Shown: in pieces, positions 24,627-35,279 of the stretch
Layout of the letters: every line of letters begins with the position of its first letter
How positions within the stretch are numbered: the first letter of the stretch is position 1
Assembly (NCBI GenBank): GCA_021648265.1
Contig: JAKITD010000004.1
Coordinates: 1-64,000 of the forward strand
DNA from: Flavobacteriaceae bacterium
Lineage (GTDB): Bacteria; Bacteroidota; Bacteroidia; Flavobacteriales; Flavobacteriaceae
DNA: 64,000 nt
Direction of reading: 5' to 3'
Position numbers and translations under genes: made by a program
The notes under the pieces: generated by a model
Databases searched by the model: none
What the model was told of the DNA's origin: nothing
Seen by the model: the letters and a program-made list of their open reading frames with translations, nothing else

Positions 24627-27020
24627 ATGAAAAAATTACTACTCCTCATATTGTTTGTAACGATACAATTTACGTTTGCTCAAAATGTTCAAGAAAAATA
24701 TCAAAGAGCAAAAATAAATTACACACAACCTAATGATTTAAGTAAGTTAGAGTCTCTAGGAATACCTGTAGATCACGGAACTCATAAACGCGGTTATTTT
24801 GTTATTTCAGATTTTTCGATTTCAGAAATTAAAAAGGCTAGAAACGCAGGTTATCAAGTAGATATTTTAATTGAAGATTCCAAAGAGTATTTCCTTCAAC
24901 AAAACAGTTTAAACAAAGCACCAGAAAGAAACCTTACTTGTAGTGAAGAAGTTAATGATTACCAAACTCCTGCCAATTTCAACTTAGGAAGCATGGGAGG
25001 TTATTTAACCTACCAAGAAATGTTAGATGAGCTAGACCAAATGAAAGCATTGTATCCAAATTTAATAACCGCCAAAGAAAACATTAGTACCTTTTTAACC
25101 GAAGGGCAAGCCGATAACTCCACAACACCTTCTATTGGTGGCAACGGAATTAAATGGGTAAAAATTAGCGATAATCCCAATACTTCATCAGAAGGTGAGC
25201 CACAGATATTATATTCAGCCATTCATCATGCTCGTGAGCCTGCCTCCTTGTCGCAGTTAATATTTTATATGTGGTATTTGTTAGAAAACTATGATAGCAG
25301 TCCAGAAATACAAAGTATCGTAAACAACACCGAATTATATTTTGTTCCTGTTCTAAACCCTGACGGGTATTTATATAATGAAAAAACAGATCCTAATGGT
25401 GGTGGTTTTTGGAGAAAAAATCGTAAAAATGGCTACGGAGTAGATAATAACCGTAATTACGATTATTATATTAACGGAGATCCAAATGATAATGTTTGGG
25501 GAGGAGAAGGAACCTCAACAGACCCTTCCAGTGGAGTATATGCAGGAACAGGTCCTTTTTCAGAAATTGAAAATCAGGCAATGAAATGGTTTGTAGAGAA
25601 CCACGATTTTGTAATGGCTTTTAATAATCATTCTTATGGTGAATTATTATTATTACCGTATGGTTATACTAGTAATGTTCCCACTCCTGAACATGATTTA
25701 TTTGTTGGGGTTTCTGAAGAATTAGTATCTCAAAATGGATATAACAATATTTTATCCTCAGAATTATATCCAGCTGCTGGCGATAGTGATGATTTTATGT
25801 ATGGAACCACTGGTACTCATAATAAAATATATGCTTTTACTCCAGAAATTGGATCTTCATTTTGGCCACCATCAAACCAAATAGAAAATATTTGCAAGGA
25901 AATGATGTATCTTAATATAACCGCAGCAAAAATGGTTAATAATTACGCTGCTTTAACAGATACTTCAGAAAATTTTATAGGAATAGGAACTACAAACGAA
26001 TTTACTTTTAATTTAAAAAGATTAGGGGTTTCTGGAAATGGGAATTTTTCAGTAAGCATTAACCCTATCTCTTCAAATATTATTTCTGTGGGAAATCCTG
26101 TCAATTTTAATAATTTAGATCCATTAGAAGAGGTAAATAGCGAGATAACTTATACTCTAAATACAGGTATTAATTCTGGTGAATCTATTTTATTTGAAAT
26201 AACTGTTACTAATGGGAGTTATGATGAGATTACTCTAATTACTAAATTTTATGGTTCTTTAATTGCTATTTTTGAAGATAACGGAGATAGCGCAACAGCT
26301 AATTTTAATAATAATGGCTGGGACACTACCAACACTACTTATGTTTCGCCACCAAGCTCAATTACAGATTCTCCAAACGGCAATTATCAAAACAATGAAT
26401 ATAAAACAATTACTCTCTTAAATGAAGTAGATTTATCTTCTGCTATTGGTGCAAATATTACATTTCATGCTAAATGGGATATTGAAAATAATTGGGATTA
26501 TACACAGTTTGAAGTTTCTATAGACAATGGAAATACTTGGATTCCTCAATGTGGAAAATATACTAATGAAGGAAGTAGTAATAATGGACAACCTACAGGA
26601 GAACCCTTATACGACGGAACTCAAAACGATTGGGTATTGGAAGAAATTAATTTAAGTGATTATTTAGGAGAACAAATTTTGGTTCGTTTTCAATTTGAAT
26701 CGGATGGGTTTCAAAGAGCTGACGGATTCTATTTTGATGATTTAAAAATTAATATATTGGATGAAACTCTTGGTGCTTCCAGTTTCTCTGAAACGGTATT
26801 TACTGTATATCCAAATCCTGTTAAAAATTTACTAAATATCAATACCAGTTCCACTAATTATTCTGTTGAAATCTATACTATACAAGGGCAATTAATTACT
26901 AAAATTAAGAATGTTTCAACAACACAAACTATCGATTTTAGTGCATATACTACTGGCATTTATTTTATGAGAATCGTTTCAGGAAGTACTTCTAGAACTT
27001 TTAAGATTGTGAAGGAGTAG
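24627..27020 (+). CDS. Secreted M14 zinc carboxypeptidase with T9SS signal
   Basis: A 797-residue exoprotein with a signal peptide (MKKLLLLILFVTIQFTFAQ). The peptidase M14 domain shows the zinc ligands HHAREPAS (HxxE, about residues 199-203), FNNHSYGELLLLPYGY (third ligand, about residue 333) and the general-base region FTPEIGSSFWPP (about residue 404). The substrate arginine/asparagine segment is VDNNRNYDYY. After it come beta-sandwich modules, one immune-inhibitor/MAM-like (ending RADGFYFDDLKI), then the type A sorting domain from FTVYPNPVKNLLNI to the end. It should cleave C-terminal residues from peptides outside the cell. Confidence 0.92.
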   Translation: MKKLLLLILFVTIQFTFAQNVQEKYQRAKINYTQPNDLSKLESLGIPVDHGTHKRGYFVISDFSISEIKKARNAGYQVDILIEDSKEYFLQQNSLNKAPERNLTCSEEVNDYQTPANFNLGSMGGYLTYQEMLDELDQMKALYPNLITAKENISTFLTEGQADNSTTPSIGGNGIKWVKISDNPNTSSEGEPQILYSAIHHAREPASLSQLIFYMWYLLENYDSSPEIQSIVNNTELYFVPVLNPDGYLYNEKTDPNGGGFWRKNRKNGYGVDNNRNYDYYINGDPNDNVWGGEGTSTDPSSGVYAGTGPFSEIENQAMKWFVENHDFVMAFNNHSYGELLLLPYGYTSNVPTPEHDLFVGVSEELVSQNGYNNILSSELYPAAGDSDDFMYGTTGTHNKIYAFTPEIGSSFWPPSNQIENICKEMMYLNITAAKMVNNYAALTDTSENFIGIGTTNEFTFNLKRLGVSGNGNFSVSINPISSNIISVGNPVNFNNLDPLEEVNSEITYTLNTGINSGESILFEITVTNGSYDEITLITKFYGSLIAIFEDNGDSATANFNNNGWDTTNTTYVSPPSSITDSPNGNYQNNEYKTITLLNEVDLSSAIGANITFHAKWDIENNWDYTQFEVSIDNGNTWIPQCGKYTNEGSSNNGQPTGEPLYDGTQNDWVLEEINLSDYLGEQILVRFQFESDGFQRADGFYFDDLKINILDETLGASSFSETVFTVYPNPVKNLLNINTSSTNYSVEIYTIQGQLITKIKNVSTTQTIDFSAYTTGIYFMRIVSGSTSRTFKIVKE

Positions 27021-27312
27021 TAGCAGTCTCTAATTGATAATTGTATTTAGATGAAAATTGACTCTCGCTGATTGCGCAGATGTTCGCAGATTTTTTAGTT
27101 TGTGAGGTGATTGATGAAGCACCGATACCGCTATCGCCTACTCAATTACTTTTGTTGGTGATTAATATTGATTTTGGAAGGTTCATGAGTTTGCTTCGTC
27201 GTATCCTCCTCGTAAAGACATTTGATTTTTCAACTTATATTATGTGCACGTTTTTTATTTCAAAAATCGGAAGTTTTTTCCTATTTTGCAGTCTATACAA
27301 AAACACGCCTTT
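27021..27312. other. Noncoding interval before the acyl-CoA synthetase
   Basis: There is no supported gene. The tracked ORF 27080-27316 has no family features and runs into the next gene in another frame. A degenerate repeat (CTGATTGCGCAGATGTTCGC) sits at about 27069. I see no clear promoter or terminator. Confidence 0.5.
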
Positions 27313-29088
27313 ATGACCGATGTAAAACGCCTCTTCGACTTTCCTTATTATCAATTAGAAAATTATGAATTAAAGGAATCGTTGGTTTCAAAAGTGGATG
27401 GAAAGTGGGAAGCTACTTCCACTAAAGAATATTTAGCCAAAGCAAATGCGATAAGTAGAGGGTTAATACGTCTTGGAGTTCAGCCCAACGATAAAGTAGC
27501 GATTATATCGTTGACCAACCGTACCGAATGGAATATTTGTGATATTGGTATTTTACAAACAGGTGCACAAGATGTACCTATTTATCCGACCATTTCTGAA
27601 GAAGATTATCTATACATTCTTAACCATAGCGAAAGTGTGTATTGTTTTGTTTCGTGTGAATTTGTATTGGAAAAAATAAATAAAATAAAAGAACAAGTAC
27701 CTACTCTAAAAGGAGTGTATTGTTTTGATGAACAAGAAGATTGTGATCATTGGACGGAAGTTTTAAAACTAGGTGCTGACGAAAGTAATCAAGATGAGGT
27801 AGAGAAACGGAAAGCAGCTATTGTTGAAACCGATTTGGCTACTATTATTTATACTTCAGGAACTACAGGTCGTCCAAAAGGTGTAATGCTTTCACATAAA
27901 AATATTGTGAGTAATGCTATAAGCAGTACGTACCGTTTACCCATGCAATTAGGAAATTCTAAAGCTTTGAGTTTTTTGCCTGTATGTCATGTTTTTGAAC
28001 GTATGCTCTTATATATGTACCAATATACGGGCGTTAGTATTTATTTTGCCGAATCTATTGAAACGATAAGTGCTAATTTGCAAGAAGTAAAACCGCAAAT
28101 AATGACAGTGGTTCCGCGTTTATTAGAAAAAATATACGATAAAATATATGCCAAAGGCACTGACTTAACAGGAATAAAAAAGAAATTATTTTTCTGGGCA
28201 ATCGATCTTGGGTTGCGTTACGAACCTTACGGTCAAAATGGTTGGTGGTATGAGAAGCAATTAGGTCTTGCTCGTAAGCTTATATTTAGCAAGTGGCAAG
28301 CAGCTTTGGGTGGTAATTTACAAGCTGTAGCTTCTGGAAGTGCTGCTTTACAACCACGTTTAGCAAGAGTTTTTAACGCTGCTGGCATCCCTGTAATGGA
28401 AGGTTATGGTTTAACTGAAACATCGCCAGTAGTTACGGTAAATGATATGCGTGATTTCCATTTTAGAATTGGAACCGTAGGGAAAGCAATTCATGATACC
28501 GAAATAAAAATTGCTGAAGACGGCGAGATATTAGTAAAAGGACCACAAGTAATGATTGGTTATTATAAAGAACCCGAACTTACCAGTGAAACTATAAAAG
28601 ACGATTATTTTCATACTGGAGATATTGGCGAAGTAGATAGTGATGGCTTCTTGAAAATTACCGATCGTAAAAAAGAAATGTTTAAAACCAGTGGTGGTAA
28701 ATATGTTGCTCCTCAGCTATTAGAAAATGTTATGAAGGAATCTTTCTTTATCGAACAGATTATGGTTGTTGGTGATGGCGAAAAAATGCCTGCTGCCTTT
28801 ATCCAACTTAACTTCGATTTTGTAAAGGAATGGGCACATAGAAAAGAGATTGATCTAGGAAATACACCTGAAGAAATGGTAACTAACGAGCGTTTGATAA
28901 AACGTATTCAGAAAGAAGTAGATATCCATAATGAGCAATTTGGAAATTGGGAAAAGATAAAACGTTTTGAATTAACTCCAGATACTTGGAGTATTGAAGC
29001 AGGACACCTTACTCCTACTATGAAATTAAAACGTAAAATTATAAAGCAAAAATATATTGTTCTTTATAATAAGATATACGGACATTAA
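27313..29088 (+). CDS. Long-chain acyl-CoA synthetase (AMP-forming)
   Basis: A 591-residue adenylate-forming ligase starting MTDVKRLFDFPYY. The track's 27244 start adds 23 residues with no family match. The AMP-binding P-loop is IIYTSGTTGRPKGVML (about residues 178-193). GYGLTETSPV and YFHTGDIGEVDSDGFLKITD mark the core, and the hinge DRKKEMFKTSGGKYVAP with the C-terminal catalytic lysine region is intact. It activates fatty acids to acyl-CoA, probably at the inner membrane, for degradation or lipid synthesis. The neighbours offer no further specificity. Confidence 0.92.
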   Translation: MTDVKRLFDFPYYQLENYELKESLVSKVDGKWEATSTKEYLAKANAISRGLIRLGVQPNDKVAIISLTNRTEWNICDIGILQTGAQDVPIYPTISEEDYLYILNHSESVYCFVSCEFVLEKINKIKEQVPTLKGVYCFDEQEDCDHWTEVLKLGADESNQDEVEKRKAAIVETDLATIIYTSGTTGRPKGVMLSHKNIVSNAISSTYRLPMQLGNSKALSFLPVCHVFERMLLYMYQYTGVSIYFAESIETISANLQEVKPQIMTVVPRLLEKIYDKIYAKGTDLTGIKKKLFFWAIDLGLRYEPYGQNGWWYEKQLGLARKLIFSKWQAALGGNLQAVASGSAALQPRLARVFNAAGIPVMEGYGLTETSPVVTVNDMRDFHFRIGTVGKAIHDTEIKIAEDGEILVKGPQVMIGYYKEPELTSETIKDDYFHTGDIGEVDSDGFLKITDRKKEMFKTSGGKYVAPQLLENVMKESFFIEQIMVVGDGEKMPAAFIQLNFDFVKEWAHRKEIDLGNTPEEMVTNERLIKRIQKEVDIHNEQFGNWEKIKRFELTPDTWSIEAGHLTPTMKLKRKIIKQKYIVLYNKIYGH

Positions 29089-29370
29089 TTTAAAAAGAAT
29101 CACTGTTGTCCAATAAAAGATTAAAGACCGCTTCGCTGAAAGACAAAAGATGAAAACCCCAATAACTATCGGGATGATTTTAACTAACTGACAATCATTT
29201 TAGTGATGATTTAATGTTTTTTTTTCTAATCTTAAAATCCTTTTTTAGGGGAAGCTTACAAACAATGTAGCACTTTAAACAGAGTTAAATTATTTTAGTT
29301 GGATAACAAAAAAGTTGCATTTGTGACTTGAATTCAATAAATAATCTTAGTTTGTTTTAAATTTAATCTG
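29089..29370. other. Intergenic region
   Basis: There is no gene. It contains scraps of dispersed repeats (GACCGCTTCGCTGAAAGAC near 29126) and AT-rich DNA. I see no other structure before the element at 29371. Confidence 0.5.
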
Positions 29371-29532
29371 ATACCAAATTGAAAGCAAAGTGACCAATAT
29401 AAATAGCTTTACTTTCACTTATTCAGCTTCAAAAAATAGAACCATAACTACGGCTATGCTTATATTTTTATCATTGTCTAAGTAAAACTAAATTCTATTT
29501 ATTTCTCGGCAATTTTGCATCCAAATTGGTAT
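29371..29532. mobile_element. MITE-like element with terminal inverted repeats
   Basis: A 162-base stretch starting ATACCAAATTG and ending CAAATTGGTAT. The ends are inverted repeats with 10 of 11 matches. It encodes no protein. Inside is CATAACTACGGCTATG, a short imperfect palindrome. The size, the ends and the lack of coding are those of a miniature inverted-repeat element, but no target duplication was verified and I cannot count copies in the genome. Confidence 0.55.
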
Positions 29533-29550
29533 GACTAGATTATAAGCATA

Positions 29551-29586
29551 AAAAAATCTCTGAACAATTAAGTTTAGAGATTTTTT
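29551..29586. terminator. Bidirectional intrinsic terminator
   Basis: Perfect arms AAAAAATCTCT and AGAGATTTTTT, extended inward by GAAC/GTTT, with A and T runs on both sides. It sits between the convergent acyl-CoA synthetase and M36 peptidase genes. Confidence 0.9.
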
Positions 29587-29603
29587 CATTTAATTAATAC
29601 CTT

Positions 29604-32600
29604 TTATTTCTTGACAATCTTTTTGATAATACTAAAATCGTTTGATACTATTTTTACGAAGTATAAACCCGTTGCTTGATTTTCAATAGAGAAATTACTT
29701 TCTAAATTACTCCCATTAATTGAAATTTCGTTAATTACTCTTCCGTTAATATCGAATATAGTTACTGTCTTAATCAATATGTTAGAGTTATTCAACAAAG
29801 TAACATCACCATTTGTAGGATTAGGATATAAAACAATAGCGCTATTATAATCAACATCGGTTGTACTCAAGCTAAATTCTACCGTAATTATAAAAGTACA
29901 AATAGTTACATTACCAGCATCATCGGTAACCGTAATTGTGATGGTTGTATCGCCTTCACCAATTTCTGTTCCTACAATTGGCTCTTGAGTAATTAAAGGT
30001 GATGCAGTACAATTATCTGTTGCAGAAACTGTAATAGTAAAATCTGGAATGGTATATAAATCTCCTTCATTAATTGTTTCAACACTATCAGCTGGACAAG
30101 TTACTTCGGGGGCAACATCATCAACAACTGTAACTATTTGAGTACAAGTATTTGTATTTCCAGCAGAATCTGTTACTGTCCAAATAACATTTGTATCTCC
30201 TAATGGAAAACTAGCAGGAGCATCGTTTGTAAGTGATTGAACCGCACAATTATCTGTTACCGTCGGATCAATTAAACTAACACCTGTTGCTGTACAACTA
30301 TTTGTATCTGTGCTTATTTGTATATCTTGTTCGCAAGCAATTGTAGGTGCTAGTTGATCTGCTATAACTTCAGCTACCGTTCTGTCGCCAAGACAACCTA
30401 ACACTCCAAGATTAATATCACTATTAGCTACACCATAATCTGAAGTTTCGCAAATACCAGACCAATCTGAAGCAGAATTAGTGTCTCCATTTCTTCTAAA
30501 AGAGTTATTGCAATCTATTGTTAATGCAGCACCATCACCTGTCCAATCTAAATCTGCAGCTGTGATGTTAAAACCATTAATAATTACGTTTAAACCAGCA
30601 ATTTCAGCTGAAGTAAAGTTCCAAAAAACTGAATCTACCACGTTTCCGTTATCATCTATAATAATGATCCATCCTGTACCATCATTATCCCACCATATAT
30701 TATTTCCCCAATATCCTGCGCCACTATCATCATTATAGTCTACCACCGAGTTTGCACCCATATTTCCAAGGGGCTGTACAATACTATTAATTGCATTAAC
30801 ATCTGGGTAAGGTTCTTTACTTACGGCAACACTATAACCTGTATAATCAAAAGCTTCCCCTACATTCTGTATTTCAAGACGATCTGGAGTTTCTAAGGTA
30901 ATTTCTGAAATTACTAGTTGTGAAATTGGCCCTGGAGGAACTTCTTGTGCGTAAACATCTATAGAACCAGTAGGAGTAAATGTATATGATTCTCCTTCAA
31001 AAAGAAAATTACCACCTATTTGTGCATCATACCAACGAATTACATTTAGAGGATCGGCTAAAGTAGCAGTTACTGTTACTTCATCTCCAACACAAAAATC
31101 TGCAGCACCCGTTGTGGTAGGTCCAGGAGGTATTGCTAATACTTCAATAGTATCAGTTGCTGTTGAAGCTACAGAACAAGTTCCTGCTTGAACTTCATAA
31201 CTAATAATATGTATTCCAACTCCTGCAACAGCAGGATTAAAAGAATAAGTAGCACCATTACCATCATCAGTAACACCTGTTCCGCTATAAACACCTCCAG
31301 AAGGTGATCCTCCACCTAATCCTGTTAATTCGGGTTCATTTTCACACACATCTACAGGTGCGATAAAAGCCGCAAGACCAGAAGGAGTATCAAATGCTTC
31401 AGTTCCATCAGAAACACTATTGGATGAACCTTGATTTGCACTTACTCCAAGACCTCTTTTGGCAAAGGCATCCCAAATAATACATTCGTTTGCGCCTCCA
31501 TAAATAGCTTGATCTGCAGCTAATATTGCATCTCTTCCATCTACAAAACCTGGACTACAAGGTTGTAGTTTTAAAGCTTCGGTTACAAGTGCTAATGCTG
31601 CTATATTTCCTGCATCTAAGTTTGTGCTTCCAGAAAAATTATAAATATCACTATCAAAACCATGCTCATCGACTAATGCCCAAGTTAACTCCCAAAGCAT
31701 TGTTGCCCACACAGAGCCTACTCCGTGAGGTACTGTTGAAGTTTTAATATCATCATAAGTTTGTGGGTTCACTCCCAAATCTGTACTATAAGGAAATGGT
31801 CTAATACCATTGCCTCCTAATCCTTGGTTAAACAAATAGGTTCCTACTCCTCTTGCGTCAGTACCTGTATCACCAGACTCGTAAGTCATCATTACTCCAT
31901 ACCAATCACTCCAACCTTCTCCCATTTGCTCTGAATTTCCTAAACACCCTGTATTTCCAGGACCTCCTGTTAATCTATTTGATATGCCATGACCATATTC
32001 GTGAATAACTACCAAGTTATCAAAACATCCATCTTGAGCTCCGCATATAAACATATTCATACTTGGGCTTGATCCATCTGGTGGCGTTCCGAATGTAGCG
32101 TTACAAAATTGATCTATTTGAGAATTTGCTTCAACCGAGTCGTTACCCAAACCGCCATTACCATAGTTGTTTACTTGAAAGTTTCCTCCTGCTTCATCCA
32201 TACCATATATATATAACACATCGTGTATGATATTGTTCCAATAAAAAAGATTGGTGATTGAAGCGTCTTCATATTGATTGGCGTTGGTGTACATTTGATC
32301 AAAAGGGTATCCCGTAAAATCTAATGTTGCACCTCCATCTGGGCGATACCCGAAATTATCACCAGCATCAATTGCATCAACATTATTTCCTCTGGTATCA
32401 GTAAATTCTGCTCCTACTACACCATCGGTATCATGCCATCCAAAAGGGGAAGCTGTTGTGTTTGCAGGATTTACTGTTGCTGTTCTGCTTCCGTAATATG
32501 GGCTTTCAAGAGGCATTGCAAGTACTTCATAACAATCACTACAAACAGAAGCTTCTTCTAATATTTCATTATAATTAGGAATATCAAAAAGGTTTTTATT

Positions 32601-33278
32601 ATAGTCTAATACTTCGTGAATACTATGGTCGTGGTCGAAAGAACAGCTTACCATCCAATTATTTTTATTTAATATTTGACCAGAATTTGCATCTACCCGA
32701 ATGCTCCACCAATTCTGCTGGCTTTTTTCTTGAATTGAAATATCCCAAGCTAAAACCAATTGATTATCGTCACTAATATGATAAACTAATCTTGCAGGGA
32801 TTGGACTCAATGAAATTCCTCCGTCACTTAGGAGTGTTTTTCTATTTGTTCCTTTAGCATTCTCAATCACTGAAATATTTTCTGAAACCAAATAATTTAA
32901 TTGATTTGCTACAGAAGATACTGCTTGAGATGCAGAAATTGAAGGGCTAGAAATTCCAGCAGACTTTTCTACACTATTTTTCACAAACACTATACTTGAA
33001 GAAAGTGTTTTCCCATTTGATAAAACATGAATGCTTGACTCGGTACCATACACCTCTATACCATTAATGGTTTGTGTAAAGTAAGTATGGTGAATATTAC
33101 TCGTGCTACTTAGATGATCTGAAGTAACTCGATACTGAACATCACTTGTTTTTAATTGATTTTGTTCTAATTGTTGTTCAAGCTGATAGACAATATTAGA
33201 ATTAAAATTTTGAGCCTTTAGTTGAAATACAAAGGTACTGATTAGCCCAAAAGCCAAGCAAAAAGTTAGTTTTTTCAT
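29604..33278 (-). CDS. Secreted M36 (fungalysin-type) metallopeptidase with T9SS signal
   Basis: A 1224-residue protein. I start at MKKLTFCLAFGLISTFVFQL (33278), which opens with a proper signal peptide. The tracked start adds 17 residues. An FTP-type propeptide precedes the M36 domain. The zinc site is VVIHEYGHGISNRLTGG (HExxH, about residue 424) with the third ligand in EGWSDWYGVMMTY (about 457). Then follow Ig/PKD-like modules, a lamin-tail-like domain (VISEITLETPDRLEIQNVGE), two HYR-type repeats (TDNCAVQSL and TDNCTASPL), and a type A sorting domain ending NDFSIIKKIVKK. It digests extracellular protein and lies tail-to-tail with the acyl-CoA synthetase gene. Confidence 0.93.
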   Translation of the reverse strand: MKKLTFCLAFGLISTFVFQLKAQNFNSNIVYQLEQQLEQNQLKTSDVQYRVTSDHLSSTSNIHHTYFTQTINGIEVYGTESSIHVLSNGKTLSSSIVFVKNSVEKSAGISSPSISASQAVSSVANQLNYLVSENISVIENAKGTNRKTLLSDGGISLSPIPARLVYHISDDNQLVLAWDISIQEKSQQNWWSIRVDANSGQILNKNNWMVSCSFDHDHSIHEVLDYNKNLFDIPNYNEILEEASVCSDCYEVLAMPLESPYYGSRTATVNPANTTASPFGWHDTDGVVGAEFTDTRGNNVDAIDAGDNFGYRPDGGATLDFTGYPFDQMYTNANQYEDASITNLFYWNNIIHDVLYIYGMDEAGGNFQVNNYGNGGLGNDSVEANSQIDQFCNATFGTPPDGSSPSMNMFICGAQDGCFDNLVVIHEYGHGISNRLTGGPGNTGCLGNSEQMGEGWSDWYGVMMTYESGDTGTDARGVGTYLFNQGLGGNGIRPFPYSTDLGVNPQTYDDIKTSTVPHGVGSVWATMLWELTWALVDEHGFDSDIYNFSGSTNLDAGNIAALALVTEALKLQPCSPGFVDGRDAILAADQAIYGGANECIIWDAFAKRGLGVSANQGSSNSVSDGTEAFDTPSGLAAFIAPVDVCENEPELTGLGGGSPSGGVYSGTGVTDDGNGATYSFNPAVAGVGIHIISYEVQAGTCSVASTATDTIEVLAIPPGPTTTGAADFCVGDEVTVTATLADPLNVIRWYDAQIGGNFLFEGESYTFTPTGSIDVYAQEVPPGPISQLVISEITLETPDRLEIQNVGEAFDYTGYSVAVSKEPYPDVNAINSIVQPLGNMGANSVVDYNDDSGAGYWGNNIWWDNDGTGWIIIIDDNGNVVDSVFWNFTSAEIAGLNVIINGFNITAADLDWTGDGAALTIDCNNSFRRNGDTNSASDWSGICETSDYGVANSDINLGVLGCLGDRTVAEVIADQLAPTIACEQDIQISTDTNSCTATGVSLIDPTVTDNCAVQSLTNDAPASFPLGDTNVIWTVTDSAGNTNTCTQIVTVVDDVAPEVTCPADSVETINEGDLYTIPDFTITVSATDNCTASPLITQEPIVGTEIGEGDTTITITVTDDAGNVTICTFIITVEFSLSTTDVDYNSAIVLYPNPTNGDVTLLNNSNILIKTVTIFDINGRVINEISINGSNLESNFSIENQATGLYFVKIVSNDFSIIKKIVKK

Positions 33279-33402
33279 AGTAAAATTATTAATTGATTTA
33301 TAAATGCTATTTATGAAGAGGTTATGCAAAAATAGTTTATTTAATTATGCTAAATAACTGGGCTAAATATACAATTTTTATTAAATAGGTAAGAATTGTT
33401 AT

Positions 33403-34686
33403 TTAAAGGTTTTTTATAGAGTTATTCAACACATTACCCAATTCAATAGTTGAATTATTTAATGTTGCCTTTAAGTCATTAACTTTTTTAGTTTTATGTG
33501 TTGCTTTAAACACTATAGCTTGATAATACAAAGAACGTGGGTTGTTTGTTTTTCCTTCCACTTTTTCTTCTATTAATAAAAGTGCTTTTTCTTTATCCAT
33601 ATTTTTTAATAATGAATAGGCTAACAAAGCATAAGAATCTGGTGTGCTACAGTTTTTTATTTCTTCTTTTGCAAGTTGCAAGGCTTTTACAGGAGCTGTT
33701 TCTGAATAAATTTTAATCAAATTTTCACTATACATGCTTCCATATTTTTGAGCTGAAACGATTTCAATAAACCTGTTTTTAAGTTTGTTACTTTCAGATG
33801 TGTTTCCCTCAAATTCCTCAATTTCAGCTTTAAACAACAATAATTCTGGAAGCTTATTTGTGGTCAATAATGAATTTAATATTCGCTTTGCTTCCATCGA
33901 TTTTTTTTCATAAGAATATAAAATCCAAGCAAGTTGCTTTTTTGCATTTATATGATCTGGTTGCAGTTGAAGTGTTTTTAAAATTAGTTGATATGCTTCC
34001 TCTACCCTTCCAGAATTGGTATATAAATTTGCTAAATGTGTATATGTCCAAATTTGCAAAATCTTACTTTTTCGGGAATCTGCAATTTTCATTGCCTCCT
34101 CTAAATTACGAATGGATGCTTTCTTATTACCTTTATAGTCCATCCATTTTGATAAACGCAATAGGTAATTATAATCGTTTGTGTTTTTTAACAAACCCAA
34201 AAGTTGAAATGCTTTCGTGTAATTTCCTAATTCTATATTTACATCAAAAAGCAAAAATTGGGTGGCCCTTTTGTTAGATTTCCCATTAATACTTTCTTCT
34301 AAAATAAATTTAGCTTCCGTATATTGTCGTTGAATGATAAGGTTTTTAGCTAACTTTCGTACATACGTATCCTTATTTTGAGCTGAAATATTTATGGCTT
34401 TTCGGTATAGGTTTTTGGCTTCTATTAAATGCTGAATGTCACCCGAAGCATTATACATTGCAGTATATGATTTTGCTAAAGGGCCTAAATCTCCAATACC
34501 GCTTGAGTCTGGTCGTAAGCGTTTTGACCAAAATTCTTTTTCAGAATTAGCATTATTAAAAGCACTATTATTGGAGTCTAATATATATATGTCATACTCT
34601 TTTGGATTGGTAATTGAAATGACTTTTTCTTCCTTTTTACAAGATGAAAAAAGAGTTAAAATTAGTAGTATATAAAAATACTTCAT
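33403..34686 (-). CDS. TPR-repeat lipoprotein
   Basis: A 427-residue protein with a lipoprotein signal (YILLILTLFSSCKKEEKV, Cys at about residue 16). Tetratricopeptide-like helical pairs run through the rest, for example LEEAMKIADSRKSK, IWTYTHLANLYTNSGRVEEA and YQLILKTLQLQPDHINAKKQ. No enzyme motif is visible. It follows the M36 peptidase gene's 5' side by 124 bases in the same direction. It probably scaffolds protein contacts in the envelope; the partners are not evident. Confidence 0.8.
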   Translation of the reverse strand: MKYFYILLILTLFSSCKKEEKVISITNPKEYDIYILDSNNSAFNNANSEKEFWSKRLRPDSSGIGDLGPLAKSYTAMYNASGDIQHLIEAKNLYRKAINISAQNKDTYVRKLAKNLIIQRQYTEAKFILEESINGKSNKRATQFLLFDVNIELGNYTKAFQLLGLLKNTNDYNYLLRLSKWMDYKGNKKASIRNLEEAMKIADSRKSKILQIWTYTHLANLYTNSGRVEEAYQLILKTLQLQPDHINAKKQLAWILYSYEKKSMEAKRILNSLLTTNKLPELLLFKAEIEEFEGNTSESNKLKNRFIEIVSAQKYGSMYSENLIKIYSETAPVKALQLAKEEIKNCSTPDSYALLAYSLLKNMDKEKALLLIEEKVEGKTNNPRSLYYQAIVFKATHKTKKVNDLKATLNNSTIELGNVLNNSIKNL

Positions 34687-34816
34687 TTATTAAAAAATTT
34701 AAGTTCGATAAAAATACTATTATTTACTTATCCTGATTAATTTTTATTAAAATTACACCTACTTTTATATGCATTAAAAAATTCAGTATATTTAACCATT
34801 AACAGTTAAATTATAT

Positions 34817-35278
34817 ATGATGAAAAATATTACACTCACACTCACAGCTTTATTATTTTCAGTTACTTTATTACAAGCTCAAGATAATGATAAAACAAAA
34901 AATGTACAAAAAGAAACTATTACCAAAACCACAACGGTTAAAGGAGTTACTGACAAAACAACCGTAACGAAAATAGTAAAAGAAAAAGAACAAATAATTA
35001 ATATAAGCGATACAGGTTCCGAAAACCAAGACATTAATTACGCAACAAAAAGAGACCAAACAATCAAACATACTTCATCAGAAATTAGAGTAAACAAAGA
35101 AAATCAAGCTGCAATTGAAGGTGAAAAGCTCAAACAAGAAGCAGAAATTAAAGCATCAAAAGAGGCGCAAAAAGCAAAATATGAAGCAGAAGGAATAGCA
35201 CTAAAGAAAAAAGAAGCTGCAGATGTAAAAAGAAAAAAAGATTCTATTCATAAAAAATATCAAAAAGAAAACAATTAA
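34817..35278 (+). CDS. Small secreted charged protein, uncharacterised
   Basis: A 153-residue protein with a signal peptide (ITLTLTALLFSVTLLQAQ). The mature part is rich in Lys, Glu and Thr, with a stretch of KTTTVKGVTDKTTVTKIVKE-like repeats and a Lys/Ala/Glu helix (QKAKYEAEGIALKKKEAADV) likely to form a coiled coil. Two methionines begin it, and the second may be the start. No known family. It overlaps nothing and ends two bases before the convergent ferredoxin gene. Confidence 0.65.
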   Translation: MMKNITLTLTALLFSVTLLQAQDNDKTKNVQKETITKTTTVKGVTDKTTVTKIVKEKEQIINISDTGSENQDINYATKRDQTIKHTSSEIRVNKENQAAIEGEKLKQEAEIKASKEAQKAKYEAEGIALKKKEAADVKRKKDSIHKKYQKENN

Positions 35279-35279
35279 A

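Noticed and set aside
27080-27316. 78-residue ORF before the acyl-CoA synthetase
   Set aside because: No homology features, runs into the real gene in another frame, and contains a degenerate noncoding repeat.
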